Shown one piece after another: positions 45,480 through 55,870 of a DNA stretch of 64,000 nt. Source of the DNA: Planctomycetota bacterium (GTDB taxonomy: Bacteria; Planctomycetota; Planctomycetia; Pirellulales; Pirellulaceae); assembly GCA_014381825.1 (NCBI GenBank), contig JACNKX010000152.1:5349-69348 (forward strand), read 5' to 3'. The notes beneath the pieces were generated by a model. It searched no databases. It was given only the letters and a program-made list of their open reading frames with translations, and had not been told where the DNA came from. Numbering within the stretch: position 1 is the stretch's first letter; each line of letters opens with the position of its first letter. A program made the translations under genes and the position numbers.

Positions 45480-46862
45480 ATGAGCGTACCACAAGTCGTC
45501 ATTGTCGGTCGTCCTAACGTCGGTAAGTCCAGTGTATTTAACTGGCTAGCCGGGAAGCGATTGTCCATCGTTGATGATGTTGCAGGAGTGACACGTGATC
45601 GCGTGACCTACTTAATGGAGGAGGACGAACGGTACTTCGAGCTGGTTGATACCGGGGGAATCGGCATCAATGACGTCGATAATCTGACCAAAGAGATCGA
45701 CGACCAAATCGAACTCGCTCTGGAAGTCGCTGATGTCATTCTGTTCGTCGTCGATGCGCGATCCGGATTAATGCCGCTGGATAAGGACGTCGCGAAGCGA
45801 TTGCGTTACGTCGATAAACCTATCATCTGCGTCGCCAACAAGACTGACGACGCGACGTTCGACGCACAGGCCTATGAGTTTTACAAGCTCGGTCGAGGCA
45901 AGCTGGTGCGAGTCAGCGCCAAGGAAAATCGCAATCGCGACGAATTGCTCGACATGATTCTCGATCGCCTGCCGGAACCAGAGCATGTTGATCCACTCGC
46001 CGACGAAGATCCGCCGATTAAAGTCGCCATTGTTGGGCGCAGGAACGTTGGTAAGAGCACGTTCGTCAATACGCTGTCGCAAGCCGAGCGGATGATCGTT
46101 AGTGAGATTCCCGGCACGACGCGCGACAGTGTCGACGTTCGATTCGACATGGATGGCAAAGTCATCATCGCGATTGATACTCCAGGCTTGCGACGCGGCA
46201 AGAGTGTTCGAACGGACATCGAGTTCTACAGCGCTCATCGCGCTCAACGCAGCATTCGCCGCGCGGATGTCGTCTTGATGTTCTTCGATTGCACCGAGCG
46301 AATCAGCAAGGTCGACAAACAACTCATCAAATACATCGCGGACAACTACAAACCGTGTGTGTTTGTCGTCAACAAATGGGACCTCATGCAAGGGAAAATG
46401 CCGACCGAGAAATGGGTCAGCTACTTGCGCGACACCTTCAGAACGATGTGGCACGTTCCCATCGCGTTTGTGACCGGCGAAACGGGCAAGAACGTGAAGG
46501 CACTCGTCAATCACACGCAGATGCTGTTCAAACAGTCTCGGCAGCGAGTCAAAACAGGCGAGTTGAATCGGCTCGTGCATCGCGCTCTAGAGCACAATCC
46601 ACCGCCGATGTTACATCAACACCCTCCGAAGGTTTATTACGCGACGCAAGTCAGTACGGAGCCGCCAACGATCGTGTTAATCTGCAACAATCCGGCAGGA
46701 TTCACTGCAACTTACCAACGCTACTTGCTTGGTGTCTTCCGCGATCAACTCAGCTTTGGCGAAGTTCCGATCAAGCTCTACTTACATCGCCGTCGTAAAG
46801 AAGACGACCGTGATGAACTTCGCTTGAGCGACGACTACAGCAACGAAGGCGACGCGAGTTAA
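45480..46862 (+). CDS. der: Ribosome assembly GTPase Der (EngA)
   Basis: 460 residues with two tandem G domains: GRPNVGKSSVFNW, DTGG and NKTD in the first, GRRNVGKSTFVN, DTPGL and NKWD in the second, and a C-terminal KH-like domain (HPPKVYYATQVSTEPPTIVLICN). It is needed for 50S maturation. The frame is open upstream to 45405, but ATG 45480 places MSVPQVVIVGRPNVGKS directly at the fold start. Confidence 0.97.
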   Translation: MSVPQVVIVGRPNVGKSSVFNWLAGKRLSIVDDVAGVTRDRVTYLMEEDERYFELVDTGGIGINDVDNLTKEIDDQIELALEVADVILFVVDARSGLMPLDKDVAKRLRYVDKPIICVANKTDDATFDAQAYEFYKLGRGKLVRVSAKENRNRDELLDMILDRLPEPEHVDPLADEDPPIKVAIVGRRNVGKSTFVNTLSQAERMIVSEIPGTTRDSVDVRFDMDGKVIIAIDTPGLRRGKSVRTDIEFYSAHRAQRSIRRADVVLMFFDCTERISKVDKQLIKYIADNYKPCVFVVNKWDLMQGKMPTEKWVSYLRDTFRTMWHVPIAFVTGETGKNVKALVNHTQMLFKQSRQRVKTGELNRLVHRALEHNPPPMLHQHPPKVYYATQVSTEPPTIVLICNNPAGFTATYQRYLLGVFRDQLSFGEVPIKLYLHRRRKEDDRDELRLSDDYSNEGDAS

Positions 46863-46914
46863 CGACTGTTCGGGTTTCCAGCTGGGGCACGATGCGAACC
46901 GCGGTGAACGTGTC

Positions 46915-47385
46915 ATGAGTTTGCAACAAGATATCGTTCCTGAACTTGTCAAGGATATCAACTCGTATCACGATGAATGTGCAATCGTATTGATCGGTAG
47001 CGTGGCGTGGGGTAGCGAGCGTCCTGAGTCAGACATCGACTTCAATATCTTCTTTCCAAATGATCACGACGATTGCCGCGAGAGCCCCTACATTGACAGC
47101 GACAATAGATGGCAGCTCAAGGTAAAGGGCGAACTACATGGCATACGAATCGACATTGCTTGGGAAACGTACGATGGACTTGAAGGACACCTTCTCGGCG
47201 ATGGTCCAATTAACTGTTGGCCATTCTCGAACGGAAAGATTCTTCATGACCCCAGCGGAACGGTAGCCCCCTGCTTGACCAGAGCCCAAAGGTGGTTCGC
47301 CAAGCATGCGGACATCGCGAGTAGGATCGAGGCGGAATATGTCAGGTCAAAACGGACGCAGATTCGCGAGCGAGAACGACCCTGA
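46915..47385 (+). CDS. Small nucleotidyltransferase-fold protein (MNT-like)
   Basis: 156 residues. IVLIGSVAWGSERPESDIDFNIFF gives the GSxxxG...DxD motif of minimal nucleotidyltransferases, with a third Asp likely in IRIDIAWETYDG. No HEPN partner gene adjoins it, so a toxin-antitoxin role is not supported by context. It may be a stand-alone nucleotidyltransferase. It begins 52 bases after der. Confidence 0.75.
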   Translation: MSLQQDIVPELVKDINSYHDECAIVLIGSVAWGSERPESDIDFNIFFPNDHDDCRESPYIDSDNRWQLKVKGELHGIRIDIAWETYDGLEGHLLGDGPINCWPFSNGKILHDPSGTVAPCLTRAQRWFAKHADIASRIEAEYVRSKRTQIRERERP

Positions 47386-47571
47386 GTGATGGGTCATCCT
47401 GAGCCGCACCGACAAACAACTTGCGAGAGACGGAGGGCTTTCCCTTGTCGTCAGGCAGCCGAAGTTCAATAATAGAACTTATCGCTGGACGCTGGCTGTT
47501 TCCGATCTTGAGTGAATTCTCTCGACCCGCGAATGGTTGACGGTCAGACAACTGCTCCTCGGGAATCACTC

Positions 47572-48927
47572 ATGAGATCGTACGCCTTAGCGCTGCTCTT
47601 AGTATTCGGCGGATCGATCTATGCCGACGACAAAGGAGGAAGGACCGCCGAGGCAGAAAGCGAATTGACCGAGGCGCATCAGGCAAGCATTGCGGCTCTG
47701 AAAACTCTCGGAGTGAAGGTCTCATCCGCTTCGCTCTTCTTTCAAAATTCGACAACGGTCGAACTCGAAGATCGTGATATTACGGAAGAGATCATTGGGC
47801 ACTTGTCCAACTTGAATCATCTGACGATCAGCGTGACAGTTCCGAGTGCCAATTTGGATCGGCTCGATCACTTGCCGAACCTCCAGTCACTGAGCATTGG
47901 ACACCCGACGATCACAGACGCTGAACTGCAATTGCTCAACGGAATCACCAACCTTCGCAAACTAAACCTCACTCGATCAAAGGTCACCGATTCCGGACTG
48001 GCTGGACTAAATGGCCTCACGGGTCTCCGAGAGCTCTTCCTGAACCACACACACATTACGGACAAAGGTCTCGTCGCCTTAGAGCGCATGCCGGACCTGG
48101 AATCGCTGCATTTAGGCAGCGTGTATGAGCCTAGCCAGGGAGCTGTCACGGGCTCTGGGCTGAAGCATCTTGCCAAGTTGAGGCGACTCGGGGCACTAGA
48201 TCTGACCGGGATGCCAATCACGGATGCTGGGCTGCGGCACTTGCCTGCTCTCGCCGGGCTGAGTTGGCTTGCGCTGAACAACACGAAAATCGGAGACGAC
48301 AGCTTGAGTCACTTGGCCCAGCTCAAGCATCTGACCAACCTGCACCTCGAGAACACGAAAGTCGGCGATACGGGACTCGAACACCTGAAAGAGTGCCCGC
48401 TCCGCAGGCTGGATCTAAGCGGCACTCGCATAACCGATGCGGGCGTGAAAACTCTGAGGGGAATGGCCCATTTGTCGTGGCTCGATCTAGGTTATACCGA
48501 TGTCAGCGACGCAAGCCTGTCCACCGTTGAGGGATTTCACAGCCTCGATGTGTTGAAGCTATCAGGGACGAACGTCACCGACCACGAACTGAAGAGACTA
48601 CGCGGGTTGCCAAAGCTGCGAGTATTGACGCTCAGTGATACGATTATCTCGGACACCGCCATGCAAGATATCCGTCATGTACCTTATCTGTATCTTGAGC
48701 GAACCCAAATCACAGACAAGGGGCTAGAGGCACTGGCCAGGTCCACCCAGCTTGAGTGGTTAAACGTCTGCGGGACGGATGTTTCCGACGAGGGAGTGAG
48801 GCACTTGAAGAATATGCCGACGCTTCGGTGGTTGTTCGCGGTCGACACGAAAGTTACAGAGAACGGGATCAGCGAATTGAAAATGGCTATCCCAAATCTG
48901 ACCGCCTTGCGTAAGTTCAGCGAGTGA
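47572..48927 (+). CDS. Secreted leucine-rich repeat protein
   Basis: 451 residues. Signal peptide MRSYALALLLVFGGSIYA, then from ~95 about thirteen LRRs of the bacterial/cysteine-containing type with the pattern ITDAGLxxLxxLxxLxxLxLxxTxI (for example TDSGLAGLNGLTGLRELFLNHTHI; GDTGLEHLKECPLRRLDLSGTRI). LRRs mediate protein binding at the cell surface. ATG 47572 with GGGAA upstream is preferred to an in-frame start at 47512 that lacks a signal peptide. Confidence 0.85.
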   Translation: MRSYALALLLVFGGSIYADDKGGRTAEAESELTEAHQASIAALKTLGVKVSSASLFFQNSTTVELEDRDITEEIIGHLSNLNHLTISVTVPSANLDRLDHLPNLQSLSIGHPTITDAELQLLNGITNLRKLNLTRSKVTDSGLAGLNGLTGLRELFLNHTHITDKGLVALERMPDLESLHLGSVYEPSQGAVTGSGLKHLAKLRRLGALDLTGMPITDAGLRHLPALAGLSWLALNNTKIGDDSLSHLAQLKHLTNLHLENTKVGDTGLEHLKECPLRRLDLSGTRITDAGVKTLRGMAHLSWLDLGYTDVSDASLSTVEGFHSLDVLKLSGTNVTDHELKRLRGLPKLRVLTLSDTIISDTAMQDIRHVPYLYLERTQITDKGLEALARSTQLEWLNVCGTDVSDEGVRHLKNMPTLRWLFAVDTKVTENGISELKMAIPNLTALRKFSE

Positions 48928-49120
48928 ACTCGTTAAGCTGGTCGTCCGACACATAGTCGACATCCACGACTGCTCCGACTTAGCGACGCGGCCTCGCAGG
49001 ATAAACAAAGCAAAATCCCTCCTGTCGATTATGAATCGTTGGACGCTCTATCTGGCAACAACTACACTGACCTCTGATCTCCCTCTTGGAGTGAGTAGAA
49101 CGCGTCCGTGGAGTACAAGA

Positions 49121-50446
49121 ATGGTCAGACACCTAACAATTACCGTAAGCCTGATACTACTTGCCAGCGGCTGCAAGAATCTTCTAGCGGCGGAGACAAA
49201 GTCGGGCGATGCCCGCGACATCAAGCCGAACATCCTCATTATCTTCACCGACGATCAAGGCTATGGCGACTTGGAATGTTACGGTTCGAAGACAAACAAG
49301 ACGCCACGAATGGACCAACTCGCCAGCGAGGGAACACGGTTCACCAACTTCTATTCCCAGCATGTTTGTGGGCCATCCCGCTCCGCGTTGCTTACGGGAC
49401 GATATCCAGTCCGAAGCAAGGGCTGGGGAATGCCTGCCGACGAGATTACTTTCGCCGAACTGATTCGCCCTATCGGTTATCAAACCGCTTGCATCGGGAA
49501 GTGGGATGTGTCGAATCGCAAGCCAATCATCGATCGAATGCCGAACGCACAGGGCTTTGATTATTACTTCGGCACGCTTGGTGCGAACGATGGCGGGCGC
49601 GTTGCTTTTCATGAGAACAACGAACCGGCCGGCACGACGCAAGACATGGGTAGCCTGATTCGACTGTACACCGACAAGGCGATCGAGTATTTGAAAAGCG
49701 GTCGCGACGAGAAGAAGCCATTCGTTTTGTACGTCGCCCACACGATGATGCATACCATTATCGACGCTTCCGACAAATTCAAAGGAACGTCCAAAGGTGG
49801 TTTGTACGGTGACGTCGTGGAGGAGTTCGACTACGAAACCGGTCGATTGCTCGATACCGTCGATGAACTTGGTTTACGCGACAACACGCTGGTCATCTAC
49901 ACGACGGACAACGGTCCCTGGAATCAGCCAGCCTATACCAACAGAAAGAAGGGGCATCCCCAAGGCTCGATCTTTTGGGGTGACTCAGGCCCACTTCGAG
50001 AAGGGAAGGGATCATGCTACGAGGGCGGATCGCGAGCACCTTGCATTGCACGTTGGCCGGGGAAGGTTCCCGCCGCGCGAGTCTCCGACGCAATCTTCGC
50101 CACGATTGACTTCATGCCTACGTTCGCGGCCCTCGGTGGTTACAAAGTGCCCGACGACCGCGTGATCGATGGAGTCGATCAGACGGAACTTTTGCTCGGC
50201 GGCAGCGAACAAGGCAATCGCAATACGTACTTCTATCAGGGCAACGGTGTACGCAGCGGCAAGTGGAAGTACCTTCAATCAAAGCATCAAGTTCCCGGCT
50301 ACGCTCAAGATAAGGGGCGTAAAGAGGTCGACGAACTTTACGATCTGGAAGCGGATCTCGGCGAGCAGACCAACTTGGCTGAAAAGCATCCGGCAATCGT
50401 TGCTGAACTCAAGGCACTTACGAAATCGATCAGCGACGGTCGTTAG
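49121..50446 (+). CDS. Secreted arylsulfatase-type sulfatase
   Basis: 441 residues. Lipoprotein-like signal (TITVSLILLASGC). Metal-binding ILIIFTDDQGYGDLECYG and the sulfatase signature C-x-P-S-R in HVCGPSRSALLTGRYP, with Cys 83 to be converted to formylglycine. It should hydrolyse sulfate esters of polysaccharides or glycolipids in the periplasm or at the surface. ATG 49121 has GGAG ten bases upstream. No maturase is encoded in the window. Confidence 0.92.
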   Translation: MVRHLTITVSLILLASGCKNLLAAETKSGDARDIKPNILIIFTDDQGYGDLECYGSKTNKTPRMDQLASEGTRFTNFYSQHVCGPSRSALLTGRYPVRSKGWGMPADEITFAELIRPIGYQTACIGKWDVSNRKPIIDRMPNAQGFDYYFGTLGANDGGRVAFHENNEPAGTTQDMGSLIRLYTDKAIEYLKSGRDEKKPFVLYVAHTMMHTIIDASDKFKGTSKGGLYGDVVEEFDYETGRLLDTVDELGLRDNTLVIYTTDNGPWNQPAYTNRKKGHPQGSIFWGDSGPLREGKGSCYEGGSRAPCIARWPGKVPAARVSDAIFATIDFMPTFAALGGYKVPDDRVIDGVDQTELLLGGSEQGNRNTYFYQGNGVRSGKWKYLQSKHQVPGYAQDKGRKEVDELYDLEADLGEQTNLAEKHPAIVAELKALTKSISDGR

Positions 50447-50560
50447 GCGTGTGCTCTTGGCAATCGGGCGATGCGGAAAGAAGCATGTCCGCGCAAAAAG
50501 TCGGCCAGCGCGAAACAAACATCTCACACTGGCCGACATCGGATAGTTGTGCTAGTTGCC

Positions 50561-52156
50561 TTATTCAGGCGATGCTGGGGCCGGCTTGCCGTTGTCGGAG
50601 GCAGGATCGCCGGCGAACCGGATCATCGACTCGGGCAACTCAATGCCGCCGATGTCTTTCATGACTTGCATCATGGGGGGCAAGGTCTTGGCCATCCCAC
50701 TGATGAAGTCAGCGGTATTTGTCCGACCGTCCTTGCCACCGTTCTCCCAAACAACGATCTTGTCGAACTTGATATTCGAGATTGCCTTGGATGATGCTTC
50801 GGCGAGATTGTCTAGATGTTCCAACATCAACATCTGGAAGGCTTCCTTCGAGCCACCACAAGCACTGACGATCTGCTGCAATCCCTGGCCCTTCTTGGCC
50901 AAGATCTCGAACTGACCGCGAGCTTCCGCGTCCAGCTTCGCGAACACCGCATCGGCTTCGGCTTGAGCATTGATTCGGATGCGCTCGGCTCCCGCCTCGG
51001 CATCGACAATCATCTTTGCCTTTTCGGCCTTGGCCGTCGCTTCCAGTTGAGCTCGTTGTTCGGCTTCGATCCGCTCGGCCTCGGCGACAGCTGCTTTGGC
51101 CATTGCGCGGTTCTGGACTTCCAGAACTGCAGCTTCCGCTTCCTTCTTCCGACCTTCACCCAGTTGAAACGCTTCAGCCCGCTTTACGGCAAGTTCCGCT
51201 TGCGAGGCAGCGATCTTCGCCTGCGATTCGTTTTCTCCCTCGATGGCTACGGCATCGGCATCGGCGACACTAATACGCATCTGTCGTTCGGCATCCTTAA
51301 CGGCGGCCTCACGTTCAAAGGCCGCTTCCTTCTCGCCAACGACCTGTTCCTTTTCCAAGTCGGCAACTCGAACGGCCTCATCGCGTTGAGCCTCGCGGGT
51401 ACCAATGGATTGATCGCGGACGGAGTTAGCAACTTGAATCGACTTGTCACGCTCAGCCGACGCTACACGCGTCTCGCCCATCCGCAGGTTATCGGCGACG
51501 TCACCGCGAGCTTTCTGGATCGCTTCGGAAGCTGCTTTCTGACCAATCGCGTCGATATAGCCCGATTCGTCGGTGATGTCGGTGATGTTCACGTTGATCA
51601 GCTGCAATCCGATCTTGCTCAATTCCGGTTCGAGCGAATTCTGAATGTGTTGCAGGAACGTATCGCGATCGCGGTTAATTTCTTCGATTCCCATCGACGC
51701 GAGAACTTGACGCAGTTGGCCGAATATGATTTCTTCCGCCTGCTTGCGGATCTCGCCAACCGACAGTCCGAGCAAGCGTATTGCAGCGTTTTGCATCACT
51801 TCGGACTTTGTGTCGATGGCGACCGTGAAAACACTCGGTACATTAACCCGGATGTTTTCTGCCGACAGAGCGCCTCGTAGAGGCACTTCGATTTGAATCG
51901 GTTCCAGGCTGAGGTAGGCATAGTCTTGGATCAGCGGAACTACGAATGCAGCGCCACCGTGAATCGTCCGTGATGCTTTGCCCTTGCCCGTCCGTCCATA
52001 AATTACTAACACGCGATTACTTGGACAGCGCTTGTAGAATCGCGCGATCAGCATCACAACCATGACACCAATAGCCATGAGCGCAAATACACCGCCAGCA
52101 ACCCACGGAACCCAAGGGTCATTCAGCGAAACGCCTAAGAGGGTAATTGATTGCAT
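50561..52156 (-). CDS. Flotillin-like SPFH-domain membrane protein
   Basis: 531 residues. An N-terminal membrane helix (~20-40, GVFALMAIGVMVVMLIARF) precedes an SPFH/band-7 domain (~45-200) and a long Ala/Glu-rich coiled coil (~200-430) of the flotillin type (REAQRDEAVRVADLEKEQ; EAERIEAEQRAQLEATAK). The C-terminal VVWENGGKDGRTNTADFI is typical. Flotillins scaffold membrane microdomains. The start has AGGAGATC upstream. The NfeD-like gene lies 53 bases upstream in the same direction, so they form an operon. Confidence 0.92.
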   Translation of the reverse strand: MQSITLLGVSLNDPWVPWVAGGVFALMAIGVMVVMLIARFYKRCPSNRVLVIYGRTGKGKASRTIHGGAAFVVPLIQDYAYLSLEPIQIEVPLRGALSAENIRVNVPSVFTVAIDTKSEVMQNAAIRLLGLSVGEIRKQAEEIIFGQLRQVLASMGIEEINRDRDTFLQHIQNSLEPELSKIGLQLINVNITDITDESGYIDAIGQKAASEAIQKARGDVADNLRMGETRVASAERDKSIQVANSVRDQSIGTREAQRDEAVRVADLEKEQVVGEKEAAFEREAAVKDAERQMRISVADADAVAIEGENESQAKIAASQAELAVKRAEAFQLGEGRKKEAEAAVLEVQNRAMAKAAVAEAERIEAEQRAQLEATAKAEKAKMIVDAEAGAERIRINAQAEADAVFAKLDAEARGQFEILAKKGQGLQQIVSACGGSKEAFQMLMLEHLDNLAEASSKAISNIKFDKIVVWENGGKDGRTNTADFISGMAKTLPPMMQVMKDIGGIELPESMIRFAGDPASDNGKPAPASPE

Positions 52157-52209
52157 GTTGTGATCTCCTGATCCAGTGATGACACTCTATGGCGATGTAC
52201 GTTAACCAT

Positions 52210-52833
52210 TCAGACAGTCGCTTCTGCCTCTTCGACCAGCGGTTCGACTTCAAGCGTGTTTCCGCTGACAACACTTACTACAACAACCTTAGCTCCCGAA
52301 CTAAGTTTTTCCGCCGCAGTTGTCACTGCGGCAAACTCTTCCAATCGATCTTGGATTTTCACTTGGACTTTGCCCTGCCCATCGTTGGCGGCTGGAATGG
52401 CAATATTGACCGTAGCGGTTCGACCAATTGCATTGGAAATGCGGAGGTTGCCAGATTGAGCGAGTCGATAGACGCTTCGCAGTAAGTAGTAAACGCCGTA
52501 TAAGGCACCAAATCCGGCAACGATCGCGATCGTTAATTGACTCGGGCGCGACATTCCGCCAGTTTCGGCGGCCATTCCGGCAATTCCAAAGAAAGTCATC
52601 GCAGCGACTACCGTCTTGAACGACAGAACGCCAAACATCGTTGTCGACCCGTGAGAGTCGCTCACATTGAGGTCGCCGTCAAACGCGTCGGTATCCAGCG
52701 CCGTATCAAACGAATCTGGAAGATCGTCACCGATGTCAAATTCGCTATCACCGAACCCAGCGAACGTCATCACAAATTGAAACGCCAATATCGTTCCGCC
52801 AACGACGGCACAGACCAGAAAGATCGTGGTCAT
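52210..52833 (-). CDS. NfeD/YqiJ-like membrane protein partner of the flotillin
   Basis: 207 residues. Helices near 5-25, 65-90 and 95-115, and a C-terminal OB-fold (~130-200, GRTATVNIAIPAANDGQGKVQVKIQDRLEEFAAVT). A loop of acidic residues (~30-60) lies between the first helices. NfeD proteins are encoded beside flotillins in many bacteria, as here. GGGGAG lies about 8-13 bases before the ATG. Confidence 0.82.
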   Translation of the reverse strand: MTTIFLVCAVVGGTILAFQFVMTFAGFGDSEFDIGDDLPDSFDTALDTDAFDGDLNVSDSHGSTTMFGVLSFKTVVAAMTFFGIAGMAAETGGMSRPSQLTIAIVAGFGALYGVYYLLRSVYRLAQSGNLRISNAIGRTATVNIAIPAANDGQGKVQVKIQDRLEEFAAVTTAAEKLSSGAKVVVVSVVSGNTLEVEPLVEEAEATV

Positions 52834-53053
52834 TTAATACTCCCCTACTCAGTAACAAAGTTGAGTCAAGCGTTATTCGTTACCAGGTCGTCAATCTTGA
52901 CATCGTAGCGCACTGCGCATCATGGGACACAAAGCGTTGGCAGTCAAACAGCTTACGAACGGAAAGCGAATCTTTCGAAGCAACGGTGGGTGAGAATTCG
53001 CCGTGAACGAGACACTTACTCCAATCAGCGGGCCACCGATCTCGTGAACTCGC

Positions 53054-55870
53054 TCACTCGTCATAGCCGAACGCGTATTTCACATCGAAGCAGTCGTAAC
53101 CGCATAACCAGTTCGCGATCGCGACCGCACCGTCATCGGGCTGGTTGAAGTTGATCCAAAACCGCAGCATCAAACCAGTTCGTTCTACGCCACCACCGCC
53201 AATAATGCCGCACGCTGACGGAGCGGGGCTATCGCCCTCCAACGGCAACTGACCCATGTGTGATCCCAGTTCGATTTGCCACGAGCGAAGCGAATCGCGC
53301 CACTCGGCTTGCGCAGCGAGCAGTTTGGCCTTACCGTCGTTCGTCGATTCGGTCTCGTCATCTACGAACTCTTCGAACGCCCTGTCTAAATCAAATACGT
53401 CGGGTGCGAACTCACTCCAATCTGGCTTCTGCGGTTGTCGTGAGTAGACTTCGATCACTGCTTTATCAAGGTCGTCGCGCAGGAGCAGACTCTCGTGGTA
53501 CTTTTGTTTCAACTCCTGTACGAGCGCTCGTTGTTCTTGGAGGATCGTTTGCGTCTTTGCCTGGTCCTTCTGCTTGATTGATTCCGTCATCCGCGAGGAG
53601 ATCTCGGCGTATCTCTCGTCGTCAAACGGGCTGAAGCCCACTAGCTCTTTATAGGTTCGCCGCGCAAGTTCTTGTTGCGCGCTCAGTTGTCCCGCGGCGC
53701 CCCAAGGAGGGATTGCCGCCATTTCGATCGGCAAGGAGAAGTACTCATTCGCCTTCTGTTCTAACGCGATGGCCTGCTTGCCGGTGGGCAACGTGGTATC
53801 CACCGTGATCAAGAGCGATTCAGACGCTGTCGCCATCTGGACTTCAGCCCCCGTCGATTTGAACTGTGCAACAAACGCATCGATCTGTTCGCTCTCTGCG
53901 TCGAGAGTCACGAGCACAGACGGGCCGAAATGTGTAACAAGGACTCCTTCGTGCCCAGCCGCTTTCGTTTCTCCAAATGCTGCTTCGGCCTCGTCGACTG
54001 ACGGAAATGTTGCAACGACCGTCGAGGCGGTTCCCACTGGCAATCGATCTGCCGCGGGCGGCCATTGTTTGGCTGTACCACATTCGTAGAGGTTCTGCGG
54101 CGCGGTGGCTGCGGCGCGCATGAAGTCGCCCAGATCTGCATGCTGTGCAATAGTAAAAGTGGCAATGAAGACGATCGCGACTACCAAAGAGCCGACATGA
54201 ACGCCGGTCAATGCCAACGTGCCGAGGACACCAGGTGGACGGGCGTTAACCGACTCGAAAACTTGCAATGTCTGTTGAGCCTTGAGGGGATCGAGAACGG
54301 GAAGCGAAGCTGCTGCATCGAGACGACTGATGATCTCGTCCGCCGTTTCGATCGGGATGGTCTGACCATCGGGCGATGAAGTGTCGATTCCGGCGTTCCG
54401 AACCTCCGAGGAAACGCGAGCCACGCGATAGGCGCTTTTCAGACCGATCAGCATCATGACGCCCATGAACATCAAGATCCTGAAGCCGAGCAAGCCCGAC
54501 AAGATCAAAGCGATAGCCGCAAGGAGCCGAAAGGTCGTGTCGAGAACATGGTGGCGAGAGAATAACAGGACATGCACGATCCAGCCGCCGTCGAGTGGCA
54601 AGAATGGCAACAGGTTAAAGGCGTTGAGGAATACGGTCAGAGCAGCTGCTTCGAGCAGCAACTCCTGGTCGCCAAGGACGAGTGCAACGACTCCGAGTAC
54701 ACTGCCGACGAAGATTCCCGGAACGGGACCGGCGAGCGAAACAATCGCCTTCTTCCAGCCAGCGACATTGTAGTTCTGACCCGTGACTGCCGCTCCGAGC
54801 AAAGGAATAAAGAACATTTTCATGTTGCGATACTTGAACAACCGCATCGCAACGAAATGTCCCATTTCGTGAAACAGCAAGATCGGAATCAACAGCAAAG
54901 CAAATTTCCAATCCCACCGAGCTGCACCTGCTCCCAGAAAGAGCGCTATCGAAACGCCAAGGATCACGGCACCCGAGAGCCAACTTCCTTTCTTGTTTCT
55001 GATCTTTTCCAACTCGGCAATGACACCGGGATAACGAGAGACCGGAACGTCCAGCGAGCCATCGGCAAGTGTTGCGTCGATCACATGTTCGTCCGACAAA
55101 CCGACGATCTCGGTGTCGCTGTAGACAGGCGTTGCTGGCGATTCTGGCACCGACGGCGACGGTGAAGTCGTGCTAGTCGTCTGCTCCGATTGAGCTTGAT
55201 AGCGTTCGACTTGTTCGGCACTCAAGGGTGCAAGCATCCCACGTTCGAGATAGCGCTGAAACAGCCGCTGTTCGATATCGAGGACGCGCCGTTCTACTTC
55301 ATAATCATCACGCAGCGAAATCGGATATGCAGGTGATACTTCGGTGATCCGTTCAATATGCCGTTGAGCGAGACGCGACGCCGAGAATCTCTTGTGGCGT
55401 TCTCCCAGAAACTCGGGTGGCATGATGTCTTGGCGATCACAAGTCGTTAAGAAGTTGCCGTTGGAGAGTTCTGAGATGATCGTTGTCGTAATCACCGAGT
55501 TGACGAACGTTCCGGACTGATGCCGCTCGTGCTTTACTGAAACGTTGCTGTTCCCATCGCCAGACAGTAAAACCATCTCCGTCGCCGTCATCGAGCCAAG
55601 CGTCGGATAACAGTAGCAGAAACAGTAGCGGAACCCCGCCGTCTCAAACTCGGAACGGATCGCCAGGAGAGAGGCTTGCACATCGTCAAGCAGTTCGTCC
55701 CAATCGAGTCGCTTGAATCCCTCGTTCGTAACTGCGTACGTTGCCAAGAATGACAGGCGAAACGTCTTGATGATGCAGAATAATGCAAACTCGAATAGAT
55801 TTCCGGCGACTCGCCAACCTTCGACGAACGTCGCCTTCGAGGCAATGATTCGATAATACGTGGGTTCCAT
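53054..55870 (-). CDS. Large M50-family (site-2 protease-like) membrane metalloprotease
   Basis: 938 residues. The N-terminal ~290 residues are soluble and not recognised. The protease core contains HEMGHF (His ~334) and FNLLPFLPLDGG, the zinc and Asp motifs of site-2 proteases, with about six helices. The C-terminal ~430 residues are mainly extramembrane with an acidic/helical region (FSPFDDERYAEISSRMTESIKQKDQAKT) and end in GIIGGGGVERTGLMLRFWINF. No PDZ domain is visible. The frame is open to 55993, but ATG 55868-55870 (MEPTYYRII) is judged the start. It may cleave membrane-embedded substrates in stress or envelope signalling; this is inference. Confidence 0.75.
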   Translation of the reverse strand: MEPTYYRIIASKATFVEGWRVAGNLFEFALFCIIKTFRLSFLATYAVTNEGFKRLDWDELLDDVQASLLAIRSEFETAGFRYCFCYCYPTLGSMTATEMVLLSGDGNSNVSVKHERHQSGTFVNSVITTTIISELSNGNFLTTCDRQDIMPPEFLGERHKRFSASRLAQRHIERITEVSPAYPISLRDDYEVERRVLDIEQRLFQRYLERGMLAPLSAEQVERYQAQSEQTTSTTSPSPSVPESPATPVYSDTEIVGLSDEHVIDATLADGSLDVPVSRYPGVIAELEKIRNKKGSWLSGAVILGVSIALFLGAGAARWDWKFALLLIPILLFHEMGHFVAMRLFKYRNMKMFFIPLLGAAVTGQNYNVAGWKKAIVSLAGPVPGIFVGSVLGVVALVLGDQELLLEAAALTVFLNAFNLLPFLPLDGGWIVHVLLFSRHHVLDTTFRLLAAIALILSGLLGFRILMFMGVMMLIGLKSAYRVARVSSEVRNAGIDTSSPDGQTIPIETADEIISRLDAAASLPVLDPLKAQQTLQVFESVNARPPGVLGTLALTGVHVGSLVVAIVFIATFTIAQHADLGDFMRAAATAPQNLYECGTAKQWPPAADRLPVGTASTVVATFPSVDEAEAAFGETKAAGHEGVLVTHFGPSVLVTLDAESEQIDAFVAQFKSTGAEVQMATASESLLITVDTTLPTGKQAIALEQKANEYFSLPIEMAAIPPWGAAGQLSAQQELARRTYKELVGFSPFDDERYAEISSRMTESIKQKDQAKTQTILQEQRALVQELKQKYHESLLLRDDLDKAVIEVYSRQPQKPDWSEFAPDVFDLDRAFEEFVDDETESTNDGKAKLLAAQAEWRDSLRSWQIELGSHMGQLPLEGDSPAPSACGIIGGGGVERTGLMLRFWINFNQPDDGAVAIANWLCGYDCFDVKYAFGYDE

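Noticed and set aside
46915-47385. HEPN-MNT toxin-antitoxin system
   Set aside because: Only the nucleotidyltransferase-like half is present; neighbours are der and an LRR protein.
47342-47569. 75-codon minus-strand frame reading IIELRLPDDKGKPSVSRKLF
   Set aside because: The sequence looks protein-like, but there is no SD, no recognisable family and it overlaps the ends of two real genes; it may be a relic but cannot be supported.
50816-51880. 354-codon plus-strand open frame with Leu-rich product
   Set aside because: Antisense to the Ala/Glu-rich coiled coil of the flotillin; GCN/GAN codons read backwards give long open frames.
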